From Actinernus sp. WN-2022 (lineage: Eukaryota; Cnidaria; Anthozoa; Actiniaria; Actinernidae): DNA of 64,000 nt. Below the pieces are notes generated by a model that did no database searches, had not been told where the DNA came from, and saw only the letters and a program-made list of their open reading frames with translations. Both the position numbers and the translations under genes were made by a program. The stretch spans positions 82,235,537 through 82,299,536 of the forward strand of contig JAOWCC010001589.1 in NCBI GenBank assembly GCA_030867875.1, given 5' to 3'. This document shows positions 22,703 through 33,182 of the stretch, piece by piece; position 1 is the first letter of the stretch; the number at the start of each line of letters is the position of its first letter.

Positions 22703-23728
22703 ATGATTTCCGAAACCTTGTGGTCAAACGTAACCGGCACTAAACCTCCAAATGGAACGCGTCCAACAGTGCCATCGACAATAACATTAAAGACAGAAGA
22801 CTATATTCGGGTGATTTTCTCAATCATAATCATGGTGATGATCGTCACTGGTAACATCTTAGTAATGGCTGCCTATAAAACTAACGCCCGCCTACAAACT
22901 GGAACCTATACATTACTCGTAAGTTTAGCATTTTGCGACTTCCTTGTTGGCAGTGTCTCTGTCCCTTTGTGGATTTACGTGTCGTTGAACAATTGGCAAA
23001 TCAGTAAGTCTCTTGATTGGTTCTTTATGTGTTTTGATTACATAACTGCGGTATCGTCCGCCTTACACCTGACGGTGATTGCCATAGAGAGATCGCTAGC
23101 AATTTCACGACCGTTTCTTCACCAAATCCTTTCGCACAAACAGTATTCGCTCGCTCTAGCATTCGTGTGGCTTATAGCAATTGCTGTAAGTGGTTGTAAC
23201 TTTGTCGCCCATGCGTACGAGCGTGATGATATCTACATTCTCTTCCTTTTCCTTGTTGGGTTCCTAATTCCTTTTCTAGTCATTAGCATCGTAAACATTT
23301 CAATTTTCCAAGTTGCAAGGAATCTCATCCGTGGTGAACCAGCGGCGCCAGAACCTTCAAATGCTGTCAATGAACAACGAAACAAGATACAGAAAGAGCG
23401 AAAGACGGCCACAACCCTAGTCATTATAACAGCGGTATTTTTCTTTGAGCTTTTACCGACATACATTGTTGCAGTTCTTGGCGCATTCTGCCTTCGTCCT
23501 TGTCTTTCTCAAAGAATGGGGTGGATGGACATAACAAGGCTGTTTAATTTCGCCAAGTGGATGCAGTACAGTAACAGTGCAGTAAACCCCTGTGTGTATG
23601 CCTTTCGGGACACTGAGATGAGGAAATCGTTTAAAACGTTAACCAAAAGAATGTTTATGTTTAGAAGATTACGAATAATTGGTCAGTCTAGTGACAATAA
23701 TTCGGCTCAGAGCGTACCAACTATATGA
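22703..23728 (+). CDS. Class A (rhodopsin-like) G protein-coupled receptor
   Basis: A 341-residue seven-transmembrane receptor coded in one uninterrupted exon. TM1 has GNILV (N1.50, about residue 51), TM2 LAFCDFLVG (D2.50), TM3 ends IAIERSLAI (ERS in place of DRY), TM6 FFFELLPTY (the usual Trp of CWxP is absent, Pro kept), TM7 NPCVYAFRD (NPxxY). Counting back from R3.50, an Asp falls at 3.32, the residue that binds amines in aminergic receptors. No Cys is at 3.25, so the common TM3-ECL2 disulphide may be missing. Two N-glycosylation sequons (NVT, NGT) lie in the short N-tail. The start ATG follows a probable splice acceptor at 22,658. Plasma-membrane signalling through G proteins is known for the class; the ligand cannot be told. 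A lineage-specific orphan of the amine/adenosine-like group is my best guess. Confidence 0.93.
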   Translation: MISETLWSNVTGTKPPNGTRPTVPSTITLKTEDYIRVIFSIIIMVMIVTGNILVMAAYKTNARLQTGTYTLLVSLAFCDFLVGSVSVPLWIYVSLNNWQISKSLDWFFMCFDYITAVSSALHLTVIAIERSLAISRPFLHQILSHKQYSLALAFVWLIAIAVSGCNFVAHAYERDDIYILFLFLVGFLIPFLVISIVNISIFQVARNLIRGEPAAPEPSNAVNEQRNKIQKERKTATTLVIITAVFFFELLPTYIVAVLGAFCLRPCLSQRMGWMDITRLFNFAKWMQYSNSAVNPCVYAFRDTEMRKSFKTLTKRMFMFRRLRIIGQSSDNNSAQSVPTI

Positions 23729-24589
23729 GAAGCGCCGTTTCAGTTAAAGAATAAACGTTTTTCACAACATTAACAGGTGTAAACAAAGAAGAAAAAAGAA
23801 AAGGAAAAGACATACAGAGACAAAAGGGGGAAACTATGATTTCCCAGTGGAGATCAATTTCGCAACAGGATCGCGCGATACGCAACCCCTGATCATCGAA
23901 TTGTTAGAATTAACCAAATAATCAATACCAATACCAATCAATATTTTATCAGTTATTAATTTGTCAATAATCTAACACGCAACTTCCCAAACCCGCAGTT
24001 AGTTAAAAAACCTTTCGAGGCGGGAGGCAAGGACACACAAAAAGAAAATAAACGAGTATGTACATGAGTAAACATTACATATCAAGCAGGTGATATATAT
24101 GCCAGTAGGTACGATTACATGTCGAGTTAAGTATAGGGATAGTCTTGGAGAGTAATATTTATAATATGGATCATAGGCCGGGTATATCATGATAGAAAGG
24201 CCGGAATCTATCGTAATCTAGTTTTTAAGTAATGGTCCAGATAAGAACTGTAGTGTCAACGGCAAGGAATGTTAAAAGGTGTTAATTTTCTATTATTCTT
24301 TCTCGTAATTTCATTGGTTGATACTTATAAATTCAATAGAAACCCATCGAAATAATGCATTTTCATTCGATATTTTTTTGTGGTTTGAATTTATTTTTGA
24401 TCAAACTACCTATGGTTTAATTTCGAAGAATATCAACCGTGGGGAAAGTACTCAAATTTGTGATTGAAAAATCCTTTGTTTTCTCTGAATCCGATTGGCT
24501 GGATGATGGCTCCTCTGCGTTTTCACAGAGAAAAGAGCCAATAGCATAAAAAATACTTTATTTTCGAGATGTAGTTTGGACTGTAGATA
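23729..24589. other. Intergenic after the GPCR
   Basis: No gene recognised. The minus frame 23999-24190 is not supported. An AATAAA lies about 20 bases after the GPCR stop (GAATAAACG near 23,750) and may be its polyadenylation signal. Confidence 0.4.
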
Positions 24590-26222
24590 CCTCCTAAAGC
24601 ACAGATAGGGCTAGATGAAGAAAGTAGTCTTAAAACTACTTTCTGGATTGGACCCTATTTGGACGATATCGCTACTTGCGTATGTCGTTTGGAATGAGTC
24701 TAGCACCAGAGGAATTTGAATGCAAGCTTCGAGAAGCTAGATGATCTCCCAGTTATAGAGGCTCTGCGCGATGATGTATTAGTTGTAGGGTACGGATACA
24801 CCCAAGAGGAGGCCGAGAGAAACCACGATGACAACCTGGTTCAGTAGGCTATTAGACAGAGCAAGAGAGGTTAAGCTAAAACTCAACAAAGACAAGATGA
24901 ACTTGAAGAAAAGTGAAGCAAAGTTTATGGGGCACATCATCACTAAAGAGGGACTTAGACCAGACCCAGCAAAGATCTCAGCAGTAGAGGAGATGCCAAG
25001 GCCTACATGTAAGAAGGAGATGCCAAGCCTCCTCGGATTTGTAAATTACTTGTCTAAGTTTCTGCCTAGACTCTCTGATGTAGCTCAGCCACTGCGTGAT
25101 CTGACATCCAAAGATGCACAGTTCATATGGTCACACCAGCACGAACGGGCCTTCAAGGAAATCATACAGCTAGCCATAAACCACCCAATCAGTAAGGTTC
25201 TATGATGTTGAAGATGAGGTCACCCTGCGCTGCGATGCGAGTGAGCGTGGATTTGGTGCCATATTACTACGGCATGGGCAGCCAGTAGCGTTCGCATCAT
25301 GTACACTATCACCAACACGAAGAAATTATGCGCAAATAGAGAAAGAGTGCCTAGCCATTGTGTTCGGGTGTGAACGCTTTAACCAATATCTCGCCAGAAA
25401 GGATCGAGTTACAGTAGAAAGTGATCACAAGCCATTGCAGGCAATCTTCAAGAAGTCCATTCATGCTGCACCCAGCAGGTTACAGCGGATGTTGTTGAGG
25501 CTGCAAAGATACAACCTGGATGTGCAGTAAAAACCAGGAAGCCAGATGTTTAGAAGAACAAGAATAACAAGAACAAGAAGAATTTGAAGTGTTCGCTATT
25601 GAACTTGAGGGTACAACCCCCTTTGACCATATCAAAGTGAAACCAGAAAGACTTGCACAGCTACAGAAATGTACAGGTCAGGATCCAGTACTGCAGACAC
25701 TCAAGGATACAGTACTTGCAGGATGGCCCCAGCACAGAGATCAAGCTCCAGTTCACATACGTGACTACTGGAACTACAGAGAAGAAATCTCTATCCATAA
25801 TGGGGTACTCTTCAAGAGCAACAGAGTAATCATCCCAAGGGTAATGAGAGCAGAGATTCTACTAAGAATTCATTCGAGTGGGTATCGAGTCCTGCTTGCG
25901 AAAGGCGAGGGATATTGTCTTCTGGCCGGGTATGAGCAGCGAAGTCAAGGAGACAGTGACGAACTGTGCTCTGTGTGCAGAGTTCCAGGCACAGAACACG
26001 AAGCAGCCTATGCAGACACATGTGATCCCAGATAGACCATGGAGCAGAGTTGGAGCTGATCTTTTCATGCTCCACGGCAGAGAATACATCACACTAGTAG
26101 ACTACTACTCTGACTTCATAGAGGTTGGTGAGCTGCCGGATACTACTTCAAGTTCAGTGATACATTTCCTGAAAGAGCAGTTCAGCAGACATGGAATCCC
26201 AGACACTCTGGTCACCGATAAT
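24590..26222 (+). pseudogene. Ty3/gypsy pol remnant, 5' part (RT, RNase H, integrase)
   Basis: RT homology begins near 24,600 (LFGRYRYLRMSFG) and continues through a degenerate active site (RDDVLVVG) into LNKDKMNLKKSEAKFMGHII and the thumb (24,828-25,205). RNase H follows in another frame (LRCDASERGFGAILL, VESDHKPLQ) to about 25,530. The integrase starts at about 25,589, shifts frame near 25,880, and shows WPGMSSEVKETV, the zinc-binding C..C pair (CALC), the first catalytic Asp (GADLF) and the second (TDNGPQ). It is cut right after DNGPQ by the 26,232-31,407 element. Stops and frameshifts make it inactive. No 5' LTR or gag is visible. Confidence 0.88.
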
Positions 26223-26231
26223 GGGCCACAG
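26223..26231. repeat. 9-bp target-site duplication, left copy
   Basis: GGGCCACAG here is repeated exactly at 31,408-31,416. It encodes part of the integrase DNGPQ codons and brackets the inserted element. Confidence 0.9.
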
Positions 26232-26357
26232 CAATCTCGTTCCCAGAGCCCGCGATCTTCTGGCCAACGCCAAGATACAGAGCTCTGGGATAATCAACAT
26301 CGAGGTCAAATTTGATTGGCTAGCATATCTCACCGGAAGTAAATTCACATCGACGCC

Positions 26358-26464
26358 ATGGAGTTGCTTCGTGCGATCGGCCATATTAAAGACCGGCCTA
26401 AAAAGTGGTGAAAAAATCGCTAAAAATCAAGTTTGTCATTCTTGCTGTTGCTGCAGTCAAGTAA
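26358..26464 (+). promoter_or_regulatory. Possible first exon and splice donor inside the TIR element
   Basis: After a TCACCGGAAGTA (ETS-like) motif, an ATG at 26,358 opens 17 codons (MELLRAIGHI...). A strong donor-like CAAGTAAGTAA is at about 26,457-26,467. This could be the start of a transcript carried by the element; no matching downstream exon was found. Confidence 0.25.
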
Positions 26465-27353
26465 GTAATCATCGTGTTCAACTGTCTGGATAAAAAATCA
26501 AGAAGAGACACATTCTGAAGGCTTTTAAGAACGATATGTCAGGTCAGATGTTCGGGAGATAATCTTTGATTATCTTTGACGAAATTCAACTGCTAAAATA
26601 TTTACCAGATTAATTAGAACTGCGAGAGAAAAATTGCCACTAGGTAAATTGCTGATTTAGTGTTGAATACCTGACTTTATACTCTGGGCAGATGCGGAAA
26701 TAAAAACTGAGTGAAAACTAGAATAAAACGTGTGTGCATCTCTTTTGTGAAGCGAAACCAAGAATAAAACGTGTTTTATCTTTGCATATAAAGTATTTAC
26801 TATTAGGCCTACATCCCGGGCCTACATGTAGTAGATGAATAATAACTATCATTCAGCCTTGAGCAGAAGAAAGCTGAGAAAGTCCACTTCAGCACAATGA
26901 TGACAGCAACATGTAATATACTGATTCTATTTTATACTATTTCTATTTTATACTGTTCTATTTTATTCTATTTTATCAATGTTTTTAAGTCACAGATAGA
27001 CATACAGATATATGTATTTACAACTTAGTTAGAATTAGGTCACAGAAGAATGTGTATATCCATCAGTTTTACCTTTTTAATCATAGATATAGATACATAG
27101 ATTGTTTTAATTTACTCTTTAATTTGTGTCCCCAATTCCCTTTTTTTTTGCTAAATACCTTTAGACACGTTAATAGTTATTATTATTGCACATATAACTC
27201 CCCCACCCCGGCATTTGTGGGGCACTTGACATTTTTTAATTCAGAGCATTGCAAGTGCCTCATTGGGTCAGTCTCGTGGGGGTCAGCTAAGCTATGCATA
27301 TGCCCCTCTGTGGGCTTTGGAACAAGTATAAATCTCTTATACAGGGTTGCCAC

Positions 27354-27396
27354 TAACCTGAGTATCAGGGGAGGGGAAGGCCTGATACTCAGGTTA
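27354..27396. repeat. 43-nt perfect hairpin between 9-bp direct repeats
   Basis: Sixteen bases (TAACCTGAGTATCAGG) are followed by an 11-base spacer and their exact reverse complement. The insert is flanked by GGTTGCCAC at 27,345-27,353 and 27,397-27,405. The hairpin arm equals the terminal sequence of the 55,297-56,249 element. Confidence 0.85.
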
Positions 27397-28774
27397 GGTT
27401 GCCACAGGTCAGGGAAAAGTCAGGGAAAAAAAATGTTTTTCAAGGTCAGGGAATTTTGCATCTGGTCAGAGAAATTCTAAATTTCTTGTCAAAGTCACGA
27501 AGAAGTCGGGGAATTTTATATTTAGGTTTACATGATGGCCTCTCATGCCTCAAAGTGTCTGCGAGGGGAGGCTACAGGTTTTGATATTAAATGTTGTTTG
27601 TTTTGGATGAGGGAATGTTGAACAGTGTTATTATATGGTCAGTGAAAATTGTTTTCTGGTCGGGGAATTTTTTTTTCTTGATGGGTGGCAACCATGTTAT
27701 AAACACTTACTATTTTGACTCTCTTTGACCAATTCCCCACCTCCCAACTTTTCTTTGCTGGCAAATGCCCCATCCCTGGGACAGAAACTCAGTCAATACC
27801 CCACATACAAAATGTATGGCTGGGAAGATGGGCAGATTTGGAATCGATAGAGCCATTACCAGTGATAAATTATTTTCTTTATACCTTTAGATGCCAGTCA
27901 TAATTATTGGAAACCAATGCAAGTATTTGATTGTCAAACAAGGACATTTTGATCACTTCAACAGATGTATAGGCTGCTTTGCTCGATCCCTACCAGTCAG
28001 CCTGCACAATTTATTTTTCTGCTCCTTTGCACTTGCACTGTGGTGGAAGTGGATATATTACATCACCTTAGGGTTTTTCTTCCTACAATCTCACAAGTAA
28101 AAATATCACCAATTGGTGTGTCAAATGCAGAAATGCAAGAGAAAACCCCAATGAAAACTCCTCACAAAGCCTACTAATAGCAAGCCAAGTATTTTTCAGC
28201 CACCCTCAGACCTCAGGATGTCCTTTGGCTTTCTACCAGTGGCCTATTTGACCAAATTAGAGCAGTTTCCATTCAAAATCCTACAAGAGAAATTGCTGCA
28301 GGTCATCGGCAAAGCCACAGAATCTTCCCAAATGACATTCTGGGGAAAGCTTGGGGAAAGCTTGAGCGATTGACTTTATGGTTTGGCAGTTTGTAACTGA
28401 ACAGGGCTAGCCAAACTTGGACTGGGGGGGGAGGGGGGTTAGTTGAGTTACCGGTAGTACTATGTATTTAACCCAAATTGGCACAGTAGACAATGGGATT
28501 TTTGTCCATTACCCACAATTCATTTTGGGATTGGTGCTGCAAAATTGTAAAGAGAAATGCAGTGTCAGAATGCCACGTGGGTTCACAGTCACTTGATGTG
28601 TTTTCTGTAAACAAACATGGTAGTTGGATTGATTAAATTGTGTTTGCTTTTAATAGATTTTAATTGCGAACTGGAAGAGTTTTTAAACCTATTTTTAGCG
28701 TATTGAACTTGGTAAAATTCAAAGAAATGAAAAACAAAAATTGAAAGTGTGTTTTTCCGAAGATTGGAGTCAAT

Positions 28775-29216
28775 AGGCCCTTTGCAGGGCCTGGTCGCGT
28801 GACCTTTTTAGCCTGTCAATAAAAAAAAAGTTGGCACTAGAACAACATGAATGCCAGAAATGAAAAGAGCAAGCCAAAATTAGTAAAAAGCCCAAGTTTA
28901 GGTTCATATCTTTAAAACTGAAGGAATGGAAAATTTTTGAAAACTCTATAATTTAGCTTAATTTAACAGAGTTTGTGCCGTAACAAGCCATACCAGTCAG
29001 CAAAAAATGCCTCACAAACTCTATTAAATTAAGCTAAATTATAGAGTTTTCAAAAAATTTCCATTCCTTCAGTTTTAAAGATATGAACCTAAACTTGGGC
29101 TTTTTACTAATTTTGGCTTGCTCTTTTCATTTCTGGCATTCATGTTGTTCTAGTGCCAACTTTTTTTTTATTGACAGGCTAAAAAGGTCACGCGACCAGG
29201 CCCTGCAAAGGGCCTA
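28775..29216. mobile_element. 442-bp near-perfect palindromic MITE
   Basis: Arms of about 195 bp (outer end AGGCCCTTTGCAGGGCCTGG) surround a ~45-bp centre near 28,975-29,020. Flanks carry TCAAT at 28,770-28,774 and 29,217-29,221, a likely 5-bp target duplication. It is nested inside the 26,232-31,407 element. No coding capacity. Confidence 0.88.
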
Positions 29217-30270
29217 TCAATCAGTTATCTGCCATTGAAATAATATTTGCATTATCAGAATTCCAGCATGTCTAGTAGGAAATATTCAAACATTTGTGTA
29301 GCAGAAATAAATATATATATATGTGTACATTCAGACTTCACACTAACATGGCAGCTTGTGTCAACATACAATGTACATGGTGTGGTCCAGCAGTTGACTG
29401 TTTCCAGGGGCACACTTATGATATATATTGTGTGTCAGATTTGAACCTACTTTAGAGGGTCTAGCTTTTGTGTAAAACTGTGGAATTCTGAGTTTATATA
29501 AACAGCTCAAAATAATCAATCAGGTTGAAAATGGGTTCATTTTCACAACAACTTGGAAATACAGGGTTTGGAGCGAACTTGTGAAAAACTGGGTCTGATT
29601 TAGGACCCCATGGCCATGGCTGCACATGCATTGTACCAACTATATATAAGTTCCACCCTGGATTGTAAAAGAACTAGGAAAGAACATCTGACCCACTTAT
29701 ACTTGCTAGACCTCGCCATCTCCAGGGACAGATCTATGGGAGGGCAAGGTGATTTGGAGGATGTACCCCCTTTTGAGATTCAAGTGGTATCAAAATTCAG
29801 AAAATACTACTTCAGAGACCTGATTTTCAAAAAAAAAATGGGGGCCAACCCCCCTGTGTCTATGGTGCTCATATGGTGCACCCCATTTCAATCCACCCCT
29901 GAATCCCCAGAGTCAGGCATTTGATCCTGAATTGTGGCCCAGGGTCAAGGCATTACAAACTGTAGAAGACTTTGACTGGGAAAAGAAAAAGTATGGGCCC
30001 AACCTTCAATAATGGTTACCGAGCATCATATTTTTGTTGCACTTCATAGTTCTGAGTAAGTTCCCAGTAAGACAACAGAACATCTTAAAACAAGGCCTTG
30101 GTGTTATATTTCCCAAAATAGAAGGCTTTAAGCATGGTTTTCTCATTCAGATTTGGGTTAAACAAATTGAAGCCATTTCTAAAGAACTATATATATATAT
30201 TACAATATTATTATTCCTGTGCTTGAGCTCGCTCTTTTAGATTTCTGCATGAGCTTGTAGTCTTTCTGGA

Positions 30271-30409
30271 CCAGGGCCCAGTTGTTCGAAGCAAGGGTAA
30301 CTTTATCCCTAGGATAGTACTAAATCTGTACAGTTTACCCTCTGGTTAGCAATTTAACCCCGGGGTAGACAGTGCTTTCCCTTACTTCGAACAACTCGGT
30401 CCTGGGTGG
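30271..30409. mobile_element. Short MITE with GTTGTTCGAAG ends
   Basis: CAGTTGTTCGAAGCAAGGG near 30,278 faces CCCTTACTTCGAACAACT near 30,379, giving ~25-bp imperfect inverted repeats around a 139-bp element. It is nested in the 5.2-kb TIR element. A related, more decayed copy may lie at 56,812-56,990. Confidence 0.7.
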
Positions 30410-31407
30410 TACATTTTGATTAAAAATTAAACAAGCAATGTTTCACCACCCTTGAGAATTTGACTGAAATTTCCCCATTGATAGGTACATTACATTCTTT
30501 AAGATTTAAATGAATAAAATATATTTGATACAACATAAGCCTGTACTAAGGTGAAGGAATGCAAAGTTTCCTAATTAAAGAAGAGTATTAAAAGTTAATT
30601 CTAGCACAAAGTAATTAAGCTTATTAAAACTCACCGGAAAAAAATCAAGGCTGATTGTAAATTTATGTAAACGGAATAACATGTAACTTATATTTGAATA
30701 TTATATAAAACAATCAACCAAAGGCAAAGTAACAAAATAAATAAACGTTTCAATTATATCCGCTATCGATATCCCGGCGATGTTACACCGCGAAAATATA
30801 TTCAACGATAACTATACCACATCAGTAAAACAACATTTATTCAACCGATTCAAGAAAATTACACGTCCAAGACACGAAAAGGACTGCCCGTGGAGCAATT
30901 AAACTTCTTGTTCGGACCAACACCGTGTATATTTTTAAAAGTTTTGATATCATGTTTCTCAGCAAACTCCACTTACACATTACTGCATCCCGAGTCCTAA
31001 GACTTAGCGCCTCCTCGTGAATTTTGGAGCACGGCAGTTTAAATCATAGCTTTCTTGTCTCTGAGGGAACCTAGTATCGATTGGCAAAAAGGTACCTTTA
31101 GCAGTTCCACTGTCGTTAGGATCTTTTTCTCTTTTTTCCCCACGAGACGGACGAACATTTTTTTTTTCTCAGCCGTCGGCCATTTTAACAATTTAGTAAG
31201 CCAGCGCTCTATTACCACAGCGGTTGCTTTCTCTGCGCATATTCATAGTACATTAGATACACGACGCATGCTCAGTAAACGACCTTTCACGCATGCGCTC
31301 TTAAACCGGAAGCATAAAATCCTGCTTCCGGTTATGGATTATCCCAGAGCCTCAAAGCGTTTGGTCACCGCTGGCCGAAAAACGCGCGGGCTCTGGGAAC
31401 GAGATTG

Positions 31408-32105
31408 GGGCCACAGCTAACAAGCCATGAGTTTCACCAGTTCACTATAGATTGGGAATTTGAGCATGTATCCTCATTCGCCGCATTATCCAAAATCTAA
31501 CGGAAAGGCAGAATCCTCAGTAAAGATAGCAAAGAGCCTGTTTAAGAAAGCCCTGAAATATGACAGAGATCCATGGCTGGCCCTGTTAGATTACCGTAAC
31601 ACACCAACCGAAGCCAGGACTACAGTCAAGTCCTGCTCAGAGACTAATATCACGAAGAACAAGAGCGTTACTGCCAACAGCCACCAGCCTACTACAACCT
31701 AAAGTGGTAGAAGGAGTTGAAGAAAAGATCAAGCAAAAGAAACAGAAGGCAAAGTTCTACCATGACCGAACAGCCAAGATTCTACCTGAACTAGAGATCG
31801 GTCAGGAGGTTAGAGTAGCACCACTCCAAAGAAACCAGCCATAGAAGATGGGCAGGTGTGTGGAGAAACTGTCAGACAGATCGCACCTCATAGAGACAGG
31901 CAAGGAGACGGGCAGGAGAACCAGACAGTTTCTAAGGCCAATGAGGCCATCTGTCAAGCCAGATGATTCAGAAGCAGTTTGTTACACTCCTAGTCAGCCA
32001 GACGAAGAGGCTCCCAGCTTGGAGAAAGAAACAATTCCACAGGGCAAGAGCAGTGATAGTCCAGCTATGCAGCCGACGAGAATAACTACAGTGCCTGTTA
32101 GCACT
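31408..32105 (+). pseudogene. Ty3/gypsy pol remnant, 3' part (integrase end)
   Basis: After the right 9-bp duplication the integrase resumes (LTSHEFHQFTIDWEFEHV), then shifts frame to SPHYPKSNGKAESSVKIAKS; the Glu of NGKAE is the third catalytic residue. ALLDYRNTPT, typical of the integrase core end, follows, then a linker (KQKAKFYHDRTAKILPELE) and a low-complexity C-terminal domain (31,848-32,105). Stops occur at about 31,700 and 31,842. It belongs with the part at 24,590-26,222. Confidence 0.85.
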
Positions 32106-32848
32106 ACGCCATAGCGAACAATTTCGTACAGTCAGCGGTTGTCATTGCGGGCGCGTACGTGAAAAATGTTTTTTTTTAAAGAAAGCCGTTGATGAGTGTT
32201 TGTAGAATGAGGAGAGGTTACATGGACATCGACAGTCAAAATGGCGGACGAGCTGCTGTTTTCAACGTCCTGCGCGAAGGGAAATGTAACAGCTGAACGA
32301 GTCGGGTCTGTCCCTTTAAACTTTGTACGTTTGGGAAGGAGAGTTTTGGCGTTAAAATGCCGTTATTTACAGGACGTTTGGAACCACCAAAGCAAGTATT
32401 TCAACTCGCTTTTCTGGCGTTAGAATCTACTTTGGTATCTGCAGAACAGATTCAAACTTGTGGACCTCAAACATGAACTACTCGGAAGTCTTTGTGATTG
32501 AGCTTTCTGACTGGCCTTTACAGTATTTAACGGAAGAGGTATGGCGGATCTAGGTAATTTGGGTCGTTTTTTAGCAGAGCATCGGGAACCGGTCTAATCA
32601 TCCAAAACTTGTTAGCAATCATAGTCGAGGGCAGGAGCAGGCATGTTAACTGAATTTAAAACTTGTGGACCTCAAAACATAAATACTAAAGCAGCAAATT
32701 GGAAAATCGCGAAAAGGTAAGCCTTGTCTTCACTGTTTTCACTAATTTTGGAACGACGTGCAATGCATTATACGCATGCGCGACGGCCATGATGTACGAT
32801 ATTGTTCGCCATGAGACTACGAGAATACCAACAGTGCCTGTTAGCACT
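32076..32848. mobile_element. ~0.7-kb TIR insertion flanked by 30-bp repeats
   Basis: The insert (about 32,106-32,818) has imperfect ends sharing GCGAACAAT.TCGTACA in inverse orientation. Its flanks, 32,076-32,105 and 32,819-32,848, are 30-bp direct repeats differing at two bases (ACGAGAATA...CTGTTAGCACT) and both encode the gypsy polyprotein end. A MADELLFS-starting frame (32241-32423) lies within; it has no recognised family. Confidence 0.7.
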
Positions 32849-33067
32849 CCCAAGATGCAAAGGACCAGAACGCGAATTGTCAGACCACCCATCAGATACC
32901 AAGTCTGAGATGATGGTGACATTATTTTTGTTTATCTTACATCGTTAGTTATGAACACTGCAGTAATAAGAGTCACTTGGAGATAGATGCATTATTTTGT
33001 TTACATGTTGACTTTAATCAGTAGCTCACATTATTCAACAGTGTTTTCTATTATAGAGAAAGGACGA

Positions 33068-33182
33068 TGTTACAGTATGTGCTTCCGCTTCCTGTCCGTG
33101 CCATATTTGGCACTAGCCATATTTGGAATAAAGTTGTTGTTTGGTTCATAATGACGGGTCGTGTGGTCGCTTCGTGAAACAC
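33068..33182 (+). mobile_element. Candidate 3' LTR start of the gypsy element
   Basis: A purine tract (AGAGAAAGGACGA) is followed by TGTTACAGTATGTG, a normal polypurine tract/LTR boundary, 160 bp after the polyprotein end. GGAATAAAG near 33,130 could be the polyadenylation signal. The right LTR edge is uncertain and there is no second LTR to compare. Confidence 0.4.

Larger units (their letters stand above)
26232..31407. mobile_element. 5,176-bp TIR element inserted in the gypsy integrase
   Basis: Both ends read CAATCTCGTTCCCAGAGCC inward. The terminal inverted repeats extend about 70 bp with divergence, ending in a shared CTCTGGGATAATC, and both continue into a CCGGAAGY motif. The flanks carry a perfect 9-bp duplication. 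Removing the element and one duplication copy joins the integrase reading DNGPQ to LTSHEF. A 9-bp duplication fits Mutator-like elements, but no transposase is recognisable inside, so I call it non-autonomous. Frames within (27052-27480, 29610-29924, 31055-31420 and others) show no family motif. Confidence 0.88.

Noticed and set aside
31055..31420. 121-codon plus frame at the right end of the 5.2-kb element
   Set aside because: It runs through the terminal inverted repeat and the target duplication, so it cannot be an ordinary gene.
32686..32922. 78-codon minus frame with hydrophobic stretches
   Set aside because: Antisense of the inserted element end and the gypsy polyprotein end.
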